From Smittia aterrima (lineage: Eukaryota > Arthropoda > Insecta > Diptera > Chironomidae), in assembly GCA_033063855.1 (NCBI GenBank), contig CP093829.1:10243-74242 (forward strand): 64,000 nt of DNA, read 5' to 3'. The translations under genes and the position numbers were made by a program. The notes under the pieces were generated by a model. It saw only the letters and a program-made list of their open reading frames with translations. It searched no databases and had not been told where the DNA came from. Below, one piece after another: positions 20,601 to 33,700 of the stretch (position 1 is the stretch's first letter; each line of letters begins with the position of its first letter).

Positions 20601-23456
20601 AATGAAATAGCTTCTTTGGTTTTATGCCAAATTAACCAAGCGAAGGTCAATTTCTTTTACCAAATACCGCAAACACTTAACATCTCATTAAAATTTCATT
20701 ATCATGGTAAAACATAAGTTCGTATAACTTAATTTTCAAACAAAACTCCGTAAATCGGTAGCAAAACAAACAAACAAAGAAGCCATTCAACTCAACCAAT
20801 TCACTCAAATTTATTGTCATAGGTCAGCACAAGATTGAACAGCTTGACAAAGTCATGTTACAACTGCATGAAGTCTATGGAAAAATAGTTAAAGTCAGTG
20901 GGCTGATTGGTCATCCAGACCTCTTGTTTGTCTATGATGGAGATGAGATACGTAACACGTTTCGACGAGAAGAAGTCTTACCCCATCGCCCCGCTATGCC
21001 CTCATTGCATTATTACAAATCAATTTTGCATAAAGATTTCTTTGGAGAATGTCCTGGCATCATCGGAGTGTAAGAAAACCATTACAACTTATTATTACCG
21101 CACGATTTTTTTTTATTCGATAAAATTTATTGTTGAAACCTCAGACACGGCAAAAAGTGGGACAACTTTCGTTCGAAAGTTCAACAAGTGATGCTACAAG
21201 CAAATGCAGCAAAGAAATATGTATCGCCATTAAATGACATCGCTGATGACTTCTTAATTCAGTGCGTTTACCTAAGTAAAAACAAACTGTGTTTTATAGT
21301 TTCTTCTTCTTGTAGTATGGAAAGTTCACTAGACGAAAATCGAGAGCTGCCTGGGAAATTTCTTCATGAACTATACAAATGGGCTTTGGAATGTGAGTAG
21401 TTTTGAAGTTCGTTAAGTTTTAAACTTTTTTTTTTTTTTTTTCACAGCTGTTTGTCGCATAAGTCTTGACACTCGTCTGGGTTGTTTAGCAAATAATCCA
21501 AACCCGGAATCAAAGAAAATCATTGATGCTATCAACACTTTCTTCTGGACTGTAGCGGAAGTTGAACTACGCTTACCAGTCTGGCGATTTTACGAGACAC
21601 AAACTTTCAAAGATTATATCGGCGCGTTGGACAGTTTCCGAGAGTAAATATATTTAATCAAGCGTTTTGTTTACGAATTATATTACCGTACATTTTTACA
21701 GATTGTGCATGAAACACATCGAGATTGCAATGGAAAAACTAAATTTGGATCAAGAGGTCAACACTGAACATATCGATATGTCAATTGTGGAGCAGATACT
21801 TCGTTCGACAAGAAATCCTAAGATTGCAGCAGTGCTTGCATTAGATTTGATGTTGGTTGGAGTGGACACAGTAGGTCTAAACTTAAGTGCAACAGATTAC
21901 ATAGAAAAATTTCTTCTTTTACTATAGACTTCGGTAGCTGCATCATCGACAATGTATCAATTGAGTCGAAATCCTGATAAACAAGAGAAACTTTTCGCTG
22001 AGCTTAAGAATGTTTTAAAAGAGAAAAACTCGAATATAACTCCAGAGACGTTAGATAAACTTCCATATCTTAAAGCTTGCATTAAGGAGACACTTCGAAT
22101 GTACCCTGTTGTGCTCGGGAATGGTCGCAGCTTACAGTCTGATTCTGTAATTTGTGGCTTCAATGTTCCTAAAGGCGTAATGATTTCAACTTTTTCGTTA
22201 CTACACCGGAAGTTTAATTCAATCTCGTGTTTCTCTTTTTTTTTCACACAGACTCATGTAATTTTCCCGCACTACGTTTTATCGAATAAGGAAAAGTACT
22301 TCCCGGAACCAACAAAATTCATACCCGAACGATGGATCAAGAATGACGTCGACTGTCAAAAAGATATCCATCGATTTGTGAGTTTACCGTTTGGTTATGG
22401 ACGAAGAACTTGTATTGGCAGAAGGTTTGCTGAAGCTGAGCTCGCAATTTTACTATCAAAGGTACTATCCTTTCATGACGACAAGAAGTTCATGTTCACG
22501 ATTTATTTTATTTCAGATTTTCAGGAAATATGAAGTGAAATATAATTATGGATCGATGAACTACCGAGTTAGTCCGACTTATATTCCAGATAAGCCTCTC
22601 AAATTTCAACTCATTGAACGCTTCACTTGAATGCTTCACTTCTTACTTTTCACAATCACTATTCAAATTTTGAAAATTTAGGTTTATTTTATGCGAAAAT
22701 AAATATTTGATTCACTTTTATCGTCAGATGAACTTCAATCGGAAGATACTCACTATTTCGCTGAATCGTTAAGTTGATATTCGTTACTTCTACAGAAACA
22801 TTCTTGTACTCCCGAGTCCGACCACAAACGCTTCATTGCTACAAGCAAATCCTCTGAGAATGGTTCTGTGTCATGCATGCGTTGAACGACATCAAAAACC
22901 ATTTTTGCGTCGCACTAAAATAATTAAGTTTTAAAATAAATTAGTTTTATAAAATTTGTGGAATTGGTTTGGTTACCTCGCGTTCATTATTCGCAAAAGG
23001 GATGTTAAGGTTGGGCATTGCCCGTAAAATTGCAACAAGTGACTGAATAGTGTTGCTGTAAACGACTGGTCTGTACTGCTTGAAGTCTTCTGACGTGAAT
23101 CCACTCTCGTGAATAATTCTAGAAAATTGGTTTTAGTTTGAAGCTTAATTGTTTTTTTTTTAAACTCACTTCATCTGCTTAACAATTGTGCTCTTGCCTG
23201 ACTCACCAGCACCTAAAGAAATATGAAAATGAATCGATGTTATGTTGAGTTTTTCTTTTCAAAGATTCAAGTAGGTGAAGCTCATAAACAATTATTATAC
23301 ACTTTAATTTCTTTTCATATTTGAAACTAATTTTTTACCTAGCAAGAGCAGCTTAATGTCCTTGGCTGCTTGCAATCCATCCTCTTTCAAGTTTCGTTCG
23401 ATCAAACGGCTTCTGGCGGCAGCAGCTCGCTCTTCTGCTGATTGTGCGCACCCCAT
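17646..23456 (-). CDS. Galphao: G protein alpha subunit, Go class
   Basis: Gαo is the GTP-binding switch subunit coupling seven-helix receptors to effectors at the plasma membrane. Exons: 23456-23339, 23212-23170, 23118-22977, 22914-22754, 18952-18824, 18763-18634, 18044-17891 and 17833-17646, giving 354 aa, the exact family length. The N-terminus 'MGCAQSAEERAAAARS' carries the myristoylation Gly and palmitoylation Cys. 'GAGESGKST' is the P-loop, 'DVGGQ' is switch II, 'NKKD' and 'TCATDT' bind guanine, and the C-terminus 'NLRGCGLY' has the pertussis-toxin Cys that marks Go. Flies also have an alternative first exon (MGCTTS-type); I did not find one up to 24.9 kb. The 3.8-kb fourth intron contains an antisense P450 gene and the seventh part of the gene (intron 6) a tRNA. 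Confidence 0.97.
18119..18182 (-). pseudogene. Truncated tRNA-Arg(UCU) copy
   Basis: On the minus strand this repeats the 3' half of the tRNA at 18276-18361: acceptor 3' side, T arm, variable loop and anticodon arm with its small intron. The D arm and 5' acceptor strand are replaced by unrelated AT-rich DNA. The T stem has a G-to-A type change ('aacccacg' against 'aacccgcg'), and the anticodon stem has lost bases. The flanking 'atttaaaaaaaaaatatt' is shared with the intact gene, so a segment including flank was duplicated. Confidence 0.8.
18276..18361 (-). tRNA. tRNA-Arg(UCU) with a 12-nt intron
   Basis: The minus-strand cloverleaf has acceptor GTCCTCT pairing AGAGGAT with discriminator G, D arm GCGC..GCGC, and anticodon stem TTGGA/TCCAA with loop CTTCTA..A holding anticodon TCT. 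A 12-nt intron (TACACAGAAGAT) follows the base 3' of the anticodon, the normal place for tRNA introns. The T arm is GCGGG-TTCGATC-CCCGC. Eukaryotic tRNA-Arg(UCU) genes often carry an intron. It lies inside Gαo intron 6 on the same strand as Gαo. Confidence 0.93.
19430..22630 (+). CDS. Mitochondrial cytochrome P450, CYP12-type
   Basis: Insect CYP12 enzymes are mitochondrial monooxygenases that take electrons from adrenodoxin, often linked to xenobiotic metabolism. Exons: 19430-19545, 19610-19698, 20823-21069, 21145-21261, 21316-21392, 21448-21643, 21702-21870, 21928-22176, 22252-22461 and 22517-22630, total 527 aa with every join in frame. The N-terminus 'MELSRRVLFQLVTKRSLYSS' is basic and Ser-rich like a mitochondrial presequence. 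Then come 'DIPGPRELPIIGN', 'VGVDTTSVAAS' (I-helix oxygen groove), 'ACIKETLRMYP' (K-helix ExxR), 'PERW', and the haem loop 'FGYGRRTCIGRR' with the Cys ligand. All catalytic signatures are intact. The gene lies entirely inside Gαo intron 4, in the opposite direction. Intron 2 (1.1 kb) is far longer than the others. The intron before 22252 is also open in frame, so retention would insert 25 residues. Confidence 0.93.
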
Positions 23457-24949
23457 GATTCGTATTGCTTCTGAGCAGAACGTTTTGACAAATTTTTCTT
23501 TTCACTTCACGTCACTTCGGCTTCACACAGAAATGTGGCCGAAAATAAAAGGAAACTTAATTAAACGTTTTCAATTCTAGCCGGGGAGACTTAGAAAGAG
23601 AGCTAGCTTCACTATTGTTTACACTATTATCTTTTCCTTCTATCTTGTTATGTGCACTGAATGACTAGATGTGTTTATGCAAATTATGACACCTAAAAAT
23701 ATACAAGAAGAAAAACCAAATGTTAACAATAAGAAATTCACTGGCGAACAATTTTTATTAGCTTCATAAGCGGAGGATATCACGCTTTTGAAACTTTAAG
23801 ATCAATGTCAACTGTAATATGATATTTTCACTGGAGATGAAATTTTCGCTTTCTGTAAATTGCTTTAGCCAAGTAGAATTAAAAACCGCAGAGTGAGCAA
23901 TTATTTAGTAATAATATCTAGTGTGTCCGTGAGCTATCGATGAAATATGTCGTTGTCAAATGTTGACTTTATAAAAGAAACACCCTTTCGTCGAAATAAA
24001 ACACTGAATTTTCCGCCATTTTCAGGAAAATTTCTCCGTCAATTTTCCAGAAAAATGTTTTCACTTTTTCTACGTTACACTTTTAGCTATGATCATCGCG
24101 AAAACAAAATTGTTCAAGTTAAACAATCAATGAATCGAAATGACAATGTTTGATAATTGCATTTGATTTATAAACCTACCAATTTAAATTTTTATAATAT
24201 TCTTAGCTGATTCTAAACGAAATACTTTTCATTCCACGCCCTGCAAAAACTCTATCGAGGGTTTGAATGGGGAAAAAAGTAAAATTTTCTTCTCTGTTTC
24301 ATCGGCTGATTAAATGTGTGAGTGTAGAATACGAGATTCGGTATTTAATCGGGAATATTCGTTATCATACTACCAAAGCTTTTGACATGCGCACTATAAT
24401 CAAAGGCATGGGTATGTTTGATTATTCATGAATGAAATAATATTAGAAAAGCTTTCGTCATTCTAACCGACTCACAACTAAATTTCACTAATTAAAGTCT
24501 TATTTCAGAGATTATCGTTACAAATAGGTGCGATGTCATTAACCACTTAATGGGTAATTACCTAATTTATGTTTTCTCGACTTATGACTTTAGAAATATC
24601 TTTCGAACATCGCCCATCCTTTTCTGTACATCATGATTTCACAATTCCATTGCACTTTTATATATACTCACCCAAAAATGAATTGCATTCTTTTTGAGAA
24701 GGTTAATGTATCCGCGACTTGCATTTTTTGATAAAAAATTTAATTTGCACTGAAAGTCATGACAGCAATTACTTCACATGGTACAATTTTTGAACTTCGC
24801 AACAACGTTAAAACAATTCACAGTTCCTCGCAAAATAAGTTTAATTAAACGTGATTTTTACAATAAAATTTACAGTAGTTAAATGTGGATGCTTTAATAA
24901 CATTTTCCATTAATGGATTCAAAGCTTCTCAGTTGCAACTACGTCTCTC
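23457..24949. other. Intergenic stretch, Gαo 5' side to RanBPM 3' side
   Basis: This should hold the Gαo promoter and 5' UTR. A possible 3' splice site (tgctcag) lies about 20 bases upstream of the Gαo ATG on the minus strand, so the 5' UTR may be split. No coding exon is recognised, including no second Gαo first exon. Confidence 0.5.
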
Positions 24950-27090
24950 TCATTGCCTTAAAATCTCGTTAATGTCAACGAAAGCAAACGACCCCAAGTT
25001 TGACATTTCACGGAGCAACTGATGAGCGTGCGCTAAGCTGTATTCTATGGGCGGCCTCGTCGGATAGTTCATTGATTCTGTAAAAGAATCAATTAAAGAT
25101 TTCAAAATGGAAATTATCGTAATCACTTTACCTAGAATAGCTGAGTTAAGCTTTGCACAGATCGGTTCTCGTTTCGACGGCGAAAGCTGTTTCCCAACAG
25201 GACTCGCCCAAGGATTGGAATATGCCAAAAGACTAAAGGCTTCCTTAAATTAATTAGAAATTGAAAAACAGTCATTTTAATCTTAATATGATTTATCACC
25301 TCCATCATAGTACGATTTTGAGCTATTGTTTCATCGTTGCTATTCTGGTGTTTCTTCTCTAAGCGTAAGCTCATTTGAAGGAGCTCGCGTCCAAGTTCAA
25401 GCATCCGTTCGATCCCTGATTTAATTGATTTACTGCTCGGTGACAAATCAATATCCATGTCTTCATCGTTTACGTTGTCTAACGATTTCGAATTGTTGAA
25501 GCCTTTAAAATGGTTTAAAAGTTAGAAGACACGCGAAAATGTTGAATATGTTACCAATGTTGTTTCCGTCCATATCGATGTCATCAGAGTTACTGTCATG
25601 ATAATGATTTTCAATATAATCGTTGATTCGTTTAAATTTGTTAAACGAGTTTTGCTCTTGAGCCTCATCACCATAGATCGAAAAGTTTTGATTGTCGTTA
25701 GTAAACTGTTCATTCTTATTTATTGGTTGTTGGTATTGTTTAGTTGATTGGATCACTGATGTTTGTGCAGAGTGCGATGCCGTCTGAAAATTCAATTCCT
25801 AAATGTACTGATTGAAAAAGATCCGTTGAAATAATGTAAGTAAGACTTACATCCAAATCAGATCCATTGACCATTTCCACAAACTGTCTACACTTCAACA
25901 TGAACATTAAACTTTGGTTCGACTCGAGTAGCCCCGGATATGACCGTTGTGTTTGCTCAATCGCCTGTCCAATTCTTCCCATTTGTACTAATTTGAGAAT
26001 TTCTAAAACAAAATTTTTATTTTGACTGTATGGATGAAATCAATATTTCTTACTTTGACGAGTCTTGATAGAACCCATGTCTTCTGTGAAGGTTTGTCCG
26101 GTAATTTCCGCAAATTTCTCGGCCGTTGAACTGTAACCGTGATGAACTAAGTAAGATGAAACCATTCTAAAAATAAACACAGATAAACCATCATTACTTT
26201 AAGATGATAAGAATATTTGCTTACTTTTGCATTATCACTGTCCAGTCTCCTTGATCGTCTGGCAGAGGAAATGAATAAATTGCTGACTTTGTGGAAGCAC
26301 GTAGTTCTTGAATCATGTCGATGACATCAAACATGAATGGCTTCTGTCCAAAGTTCGCATCGACAATCTCGCCTGGTGTTTGAAGTCCTACGGTTGGATA
26401 AAGTTTTGGTGGAAGATCACGAAATGCGATCCCAAGATGATGACCGTTCTTAGTATAAAAGCAAGTGTTATCGACTAAGTTAACTCCACATCCAATGATG
26501 TCATTAGTAGTAAATGTTGGGCCATAAGATTGACCGTTTCCAGACGAGCAAAACGAATTGCCATCGTCACCGTGGTAGCCGTAAGACTGCTTGTCCCATC
26601 CTAAAAAAAATGATCGAAATTATAATAGAATAACGAAATAGTAATAAATATTTCAAAAATGATATTTGTTGACAACTTACCTGGTAATCTATTCATTTTA
26701 AAGTTTGATGCTGACGAGGCTGTTAAACCTATTCCCATGTACCCATCACGACCTTTCGAAATGATTTTTACTTCGAAATAGTACAACCCACAACTGGCAG
26801 GGATGTGGCAAGTTGTTCGCACAGAGGCTGCATCGTTGTGAGATTTTCCAACGCCTAAAGGGAAGATTCACTTATTGAAATTCAAGTGTAAGAATTCAAA
26901 ATCAAAATTCACCTTTGTAATGAACGCGCAAGTTATTATTCGACAACCCGATTGAGTTGTTTTTCTCTGTACTACTCCAGCAAAGAGGTAACGACTCAGT
27001 TACGTTGGGATAAAGAAGTTTTAATCGGTCGAGTGTTTTTAACTCATTGCCATCTTCCATCTTCTTGCAATTTTCTTGCTCAAATTTCAT
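24950..27090 (-). CDS. RanBPM: Ran-binding protein 9/10 homologue (RanBPM), CTLH/GID E3 scaffold
   Basis: RanBP9/10 is a scaffold of the CTLH (GID) ubiquitin ligase and a cytoplasmic adaptor. Exons: 27090-26913, 26854-26681, 26600-26225, 26166-26054, 26002-25851, 25798-25555, 25502-25300, 25243-25132 and 25077-24950, total 559 aa, all joins in frame. The N-terminus has 'LKLLYPNVTE' and 'IGLSNNNLRVHYKG', entering the SPRY domain (about 45-220: 'YYFEVKI', 'GRDGYMGIGL', 'GWDKQSYGYHGDDG'). Then follow LisH (about 235-270, 'SSYLVHHGYSSTAEKF'), CTLH, an Asn/Asp-rich linker, and CRA ('YSLAHAHQLLREM'). The frame is open upstream of the ATG at 27090 without another ATG before a stop, which supports this start. 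The gene is divergent from Abl, about 0.6 kb away. Confidence 0.93.
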
Positions 27091-27703
27091 GCAAAGCAAA
27101 GCACTGATCAAACTTTCTTTGTCAAGAATAATATCTTTCAGTTCCTTAAAACGTATAGAGAAGCTCAGTGTTCAATGAAATTCGTTTTCTGCAATGATTT
27201 TCCGATTTCCTTTGTTTTCTCGATTTTAGTGTCGACTGCTTAATTTCTGAACGTACACCGACAGCGTTCAGAAAATAATCAGTCGACACGAAAACACTTC
27301 ACGAAAACCTTACACGACTTTCTCCATTTCGTTATTGTACTTTGAAATTAAAGAAAAGATTGGTTAAGCTGGAAAAAAACTATTAAAAAAGCATCTGAAA
27401 AGAGCTGTGATTAGACGGCACATTTTAAAAACAAGTCAAAAGTTGACTGAGGTTCAAAATTATCAAGAATTTGTAGATTTAAAACCTTTGTGTCTGCTTG
27501 AAGAAAAAAAAAAGAAAAGTCAAAAAATGAATGAAAAAAAAAACCATAAAATGTGAAAATCAAAGTGCCGCGTTTGTGCGAAAAGCAAATTGTTTTTTAT
27601 TACAAAAAGCTTTGGAAATTGGCTTTCTTTCAATAATCTTTCACAATCAAAACAATAAAAAGTAATCCTAAAATTGCCTCAGAATTGATTTCAATAATCA
27701 ATA
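27091..27703. promoter_or_regulatory. Shared divergent promoter region of RanBPM and Abl, with hairpin
   Basis: These 613 bp separate the two start codons and must contain 5' UTRs and probably both promoters, unless distal exons exist. A hairpin occupies 27229-27289: 25-nt arms beginning 'gtgtcgactg' and ending 'cagtcgacac', two mismatches, 11-nt loop. Part of the flank ('cgaaaacacttcacgaaaac' at 27289-27308) resembles 28095-28112 in the first Abl intron. No clear TATA box was seen for either gene. Confidence 0.5.
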
Positions 27704-30700
27704 ATGGGGAATCAGCAATCAGTGAAAGAACTCAAGCCGAATCTCTCTAGTCTAGGAGCGGTTTCTTCCATTCGCTCTAGCCGTAAGCCCCGTGTTCCAA
27801 AAGATTCACGTATTCTGGGATCTAACAATATCTTTACTGAGCACCATGGTGAGTTTGAAGAAGAATCGAAGCATTTTCCATCTTGAATTCTGTTGGAACT
27901 TTTTTCTTGCCCCAAAGTAAATGAAAATAAGCTCTTTGAACATGACATTAGCAAAACATTAACTTGTTCCGCTATAGTTATATTGTCTAGTATCTATTTT
28001 CTTTGTAGTCTTTCTTGAGCTCTTTGGAATATACGAACAGCCACTAAGTTTACATATTTGTTTTAGTTTCTTCGGTTAACTTTCCGATTTTCGAAAACAC
28101 TTCAAACCTTGCACGACTTTAAAAATTTAAATGACACTGGTTATCACAAAAGATAACATAATTCATCTCATAAAAAATATCTTTGCTTTGAACTTAATTG
28201 ATTCATAAAAAGATAAGAAAGAGTCAATGAGTAATCTAAACCTTGCAAAATAACGAGGTCTCAAGCGAGATTTAAACAAAACTTTCTAAAATTAGGTATC
28301 ACTTCTTACTGAATCTTTGTGATGATTGCCATTGAACAATTATTTATCGTTTTCTTCTGCGCTTCCATTTGTTCCCCTTCCTTCGAAAGAAAGATTGAAA
28401 TCAAGTTAAAGCGTGTCTCTGTTTCATAGATTCAGGCTCTATTTGCCCAAAAATAGCATAAGAGAGAGTAGAATTATTTATTTCTCATCTTGCAGCGACG
28501 AAATTACATCCGATGGATCTAAGATGGTATATCTTCATACATTTAAAAATAAAAGAGTGAATAACAAATGACCTAATCAACTGGAGCAATATTACCACTT
28601 TTCAAATTTTATTATTTATTTGCTCAATGTTGATTAAATTTGAGTTTTCGTTTTTAGCCTAAAAGTGAATTCACTTTTATTTGCGTACAAGCTGGCTTAA
28701 TTTCATGAATTATTCGATGCGATTGCTACATCAATTTTATAAGAACAGTACAATCCAATTTAATACTGCTCATGTCTAATTGATTAGTTTAAATTTCGCG
28801 AAAATAATTTTCGAATAGTTATATTTAAAACTAATTTCTTTTTGTGGAAATCTTTTCACAAACATTTTGTTCTCATGAAAACAAAGTTAGTTTAAGCTAC
28901 GTTGCCAGTTTTAGTATGATCAAAGATCCAGGAAAAATCGAAAACATTTCCTTTGTAGTATCTTATTCTATTTATTTTGTGTATATATGGTCTAATCTCT
29001 AAGAATTTACAGATCTAATGAAATAGTTTCTTCTTTGCAAAAACAGTCGTCTTCTTAAAATGAATATCTCTGGTAAAGATTCTCTAAACATTGACGAAGG
29101 GCATTAAAATAAAATGATAGATGAATTCCCTAAAATTTTAAATTTTTCACTCACGAAGATTGTATCATAATCAATGCAAAGGAAGCAAAATAGCTGTATT
29201 TGCGGTCGAATTCGTCATTGATCTACTTCGTACTTGTTGAACTCTCATCCGCGCCGATAAGTTTTGTTTATTATTTTATTCTTGCGATAAGCAGAAGAAA
29301 TATTGTTCTTTTTCAACTTTGTGTCCTCAGTTTCTTTGAATTAAAGGAAATAAAAATCGATAAAGATGACTTAGGCAAGGTTTAGGAGAATTAAGGGCAG
29401 TTAGGAATGTTCTCTCAAAAGATGCTCATCTCGTTTCAATCAGTTCTATCGGATTTCAATACTATTGCAAGTAGTGACGGGAGTGGGACTCACTCAGTGA
29501 ATGCTTCATTCTAGACGACGTGTTTATTATTTGTTTCTTTTACCGGAGTTGAAGCAAAAAAATCATGAGGTTTCCCCTTTGCTTTAGTGTTGCGTTATTT
29601 TCACGCTTCTGACTGCAGATTATAAAATAAAGTAATAAAGCATTCGACATGTAAGTGTCTCCATAAATTTTCTTATTACGAGTATCATTAACCTTCTAAT
29701 CTTTTTATACTTAGAAAGAATAACTCCAATCACATTTAATCGACAAAAAAAAAATCTGATTCAAACTTTTGAATAGTTTGCTTTTGTATGTGTGATTTCT
29801 CTCCGAGAAGTCGTAAGAATGCAAAGTGGAGAATCGTAAAAGAGAGTTGAAAAGGAAAAGTAAAAATTTATTTTAAACGATTGATTTTATGAAAATGTAG
29901 GGAGAAAATTACAAGCAAAGCTGTCGATGAATGTGACATCAAAGTAAAATTCGAGCTATCAGTGTATGGCTAAGATCTTGTACTTTATATTTAATATTGA
30001 TAAAATTTTATTGGTGTCTGTGGCGAATTCACAAATTTTCAATATCAAAATCTTGAACTTGAAAAAGGTTAATATAACGAACCAAAGTGAAATTCTTCTT
30101 TCATGCATTCTAAGTTAGAATTTCTAACTTTTCACCAATTTTTTAAAGATGAAATTCAGTAAATTTTGCTATATCTAAATGAGACAGTTTATTAATTCTT
30201 TCTCAGCTTCGTACTTTAAGCTTCTCAAAACATGAAAAACAACACACATGGTAAAGTAAACATGGGCTCTTTGCATCGAAGGGCTTAGTAACTTCATATT
30301 TTCATAATTATAATTACTGATTTTCTGCAGAAACTGCGAATTCCAACTTTGACGAGTCAAGTTTCTCTTTCTTTAAACATTTTGTTTCTCACACAACTTT
30401 TAACACGAACCGGTTTACTTTACTGTGGTTTTCTTTTTGAATGAAAGTGTACAAAGCTTTTTTTGTAACAAATAACTGAATATCGTAAAATTATTATATA
30501 TTTTAGCCACACAAAAGTTTTGAAACAAATTCTAAAAAGATTATTCCAAAATATTTTTTTTCAATTTCGGTTATATTATACCAGGTAATATAAGGGAATT
30601 ATAGTTTTATATAAAAAAAAATTGATTTAAACGTTTTTAAACTTTCAATTTTTTCTTATCGCTTCTAATAAGTTTAACATCTCGTAAATTTTTACTTTGT

Positions 30701-33700
30701 GAGATATTAAAGAAAAAGTTTTTTTTCGTTATAATGACAAGAGAAGATTTTAAAATTACTTCCTTTGGTTTCTCTCATTTAAGGCTTGAACCGTTTTCAA
30801 CTTACAAAATTTAAACGACTATAACTTTCGTAAATTAGAAGCTTTTAAATATCTGTTTTTTGTATTATCAAGAACTATTCTTTAAAAATCATCTGACATA
30901 AAAAGATTTCAAATAATGTTTCTAGGAAAGTCAGAAAAATTATTTAAGTCGAGCTCCAAAAAATGGTGTTCGCCAAATTGCTTGAAAAACTTCAACAATC
31001 GGAACATTTTATTGAAAAATATTTAAAAAAAGCAACATCAAAGTGATAAACACAGTTTTATTCGATAGTTTAAAGACTTATCTATTAGTAAAATGCTAGT
31101 TAATAAGAAGAAATGGCTGAACGTAAAATATCGGTGGACCTTAAGATTGTAAGTTCCGCGAAAAAAATCGATGGTTGTTTGCGAGAAATGTCAGAACAAA
31201 AATACAATAAAAGTAAGTTAATAGTGAAAATAGATTTGCAATCCGCAGACTTAAGGATGATCAAGATAATAATTACAACAAACACATGAAAAACGATGCA
31301 GAACATTCCTAAATTCAATTTCGAAAAATGGAATGATGATTTTTGTCAAAATTTGATTGCATCTTGCTGTCGACTATAAAATTGAATTTTAAACTGTTTT
31401 TCGGCACTTTCTGGACCTAACAACTAAATAAAACATGAAGAATGATTGCTTGAGATGCCAGAAAGATCATTATATATAAAATATTTTTAAAGATAACTTC
31501 GTTAGATCTTAATGGAAAAGCGTGTCGCTCTGAGCATGACTTTCGTTACTTCGTGTTCATTTACCCAGAAAAATTTACTTCAAGAAATGCTTTGTGGGAC
31601 ATCTGATATATTTTTTATGATTGCAGAACATCCTGACAACATTCTGGATTAAATTAGATCAAGCAATTGTCTTTGATTGCTCCGCTATTTTCTTGGAACT
31701 TCAGAGATCTACTTTTTTGACGTATGACATGGACTGAAAAAAGTTCCATAACTTCGCTCCATTAAACGCTATCAATGTTTAGTTAAAAGTATTTTTGAGA
31801 CAAAGAACGAGACTACAATAAACAATAAGGAAATTATTGAAATATTACAATATAGCCATCAAAAAAGTTGAAGATTACACTGGCGAATACCATTTTTTGG
31901 AGCTCGACTTAAATAATTTTTCTGACTTTCCTAGAAACATTATTTGAAATCTTTTTATGTCAGATGATTTTTAAAGAATAGTTCTTGATAATACAAAAAA
32001 CAGATATTTAAAAGCTTCTAATTTACGAAAGTTATAGTCGTTTAAATTTTGTAAGTTGAAAACGGTTCAAGCCTTAGTCTCAATCAGATACAACCTTTAA
32101 GCACTTTAAATTCAATGTATTGACATCGATTTATTGATTTCTTCGTTACGCCTTATCACATATCGAGTTTGTCATCATATCAGTTTTCATTGTCAGATGT
32201 TTCTTCTTAATATTCAGGTTACTTACTACAATCATTTCACACGTTGAATAAGCAGAATCGCACATGAGAAACAAACGACCTCTGTTATGTATTAAGGTTT
32301 CTATTAAAACAATAAAAAAAAAATACAATGGAAATGACAATTTTGCCAACAGAGGTGAAGCTAAAATCATATCTTAATTTAAAAAAATCAACTTACGTTC
32401 TAGTAATTAAATTATTTACTATTCTTCATAATCTGAAGAAATAAATCGAAGTTAACTCTTATTCAACTATTGTATGTATTGCTTTCTCCTTATTAAATGA
32501 TAAGAGAACACCAAATGGAAGTTAGATCACGATATATGAGACAATCAAATAACTTTGCTTTATTTATCTTTTTTGTCTCAACTATCTGTGAAGTCAAGTC
32601 TGATTTGATTTTTTTTGATAGGACTTACTCGTCAAAGTTTTGACGAATATATTTGGATTTAATACTTGTATTCTAATGCTGGGTTGCCAAATTTCTTTCC
32701 CTCATTGGAATTGATTTGAATTAAATAATCAAAGCCAATTGTTTTGTATGTGTTTATGCGGCGATTCTTCCATTTAATATGGAATGATTCACTAGTTGAA
32801 ATTAAACGAATTAATTTGCGAATGCAGAGCGAATACCGCTCTGCTTCTTGGAATTGGTTGAAATGTTTGTCGCCATTCTCTAAAACATCTTCTGATATAC
32901 ATATGGCTTTCATCTGTCTCATCTCAATTCTTCGATCTTAATGCCAATATATAAATGTTTGGATTTGTTTTTACTATAAACTTATGCGAAAGTTTTATTT
33001 TCATATGAAATTTGTTTATTTTTTACAAGAAAATCGTTAATGCGAAACCAACGGAAATAGCAAAAACAATCTTTTGACTTTAAATTATATTAATATAAAT
33101 TATCCTTTCCTTTTTACAAAATACTCAATTTATTCAATACTAATGTATTTTCAGAAGCACTTCTGCAATCGCGACCGTTGCCGCATGTACCAAAAGGAAC
33201 CATTGCTCAACCGGTAGATCTTTTAGGTCAGCCAGAAACTTCAGATCATAGCGGAACATTGTTGTCACAGGGAAGCAATAGCAGCAATCCACCTTCAAGT
33301 TTTGAGACTGCCAACCGATGGACTTCAAAAGAAAATCTTCTCACTCCTGCGCCAGAAGATGACGATCCACAATTGTTCGTTGCTCTTTATGATTTCAAGG
33401 CAGGAGGAGAAAATCAGCTGAGCTTACGCAAAGGGGAACAAGTAAGAATTCTGTCATACAACAAATCTGGCGAATGGTGTGAAGCACATTCCGATGCGGG
33501 ACACGTTGGGTGGGTTCCATCAAACTACGTCACACCATTAAATTCACTCGAGAAACATTCGTGGTATCATGGGCCGATATCTAGAAATGCAGCAGAATAT
33601 TTACTTAGCTCAGGTATCAATGGCAGTTTTCTAGTGCGAGAGAGTGAAAGTTCACCTGGCCAAAGAAGTATTAGCTTAAGATATGATGGACGCGTTTATC

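Noticed and set aside
22177..22251. Continuous reading through the intron before P450 exon 9
   Set aside because: The stretch is open but adds 25 residues absent from the P450 family at PKGT-HVIFP; the donor and acceptor are good and splicing restores the motif.
30776..32080. piggyBac-type TTAA target site for the Abl intron element
   Set aside because: The left end could read TTAA but the right end reads TTAG, so only TA is shared.
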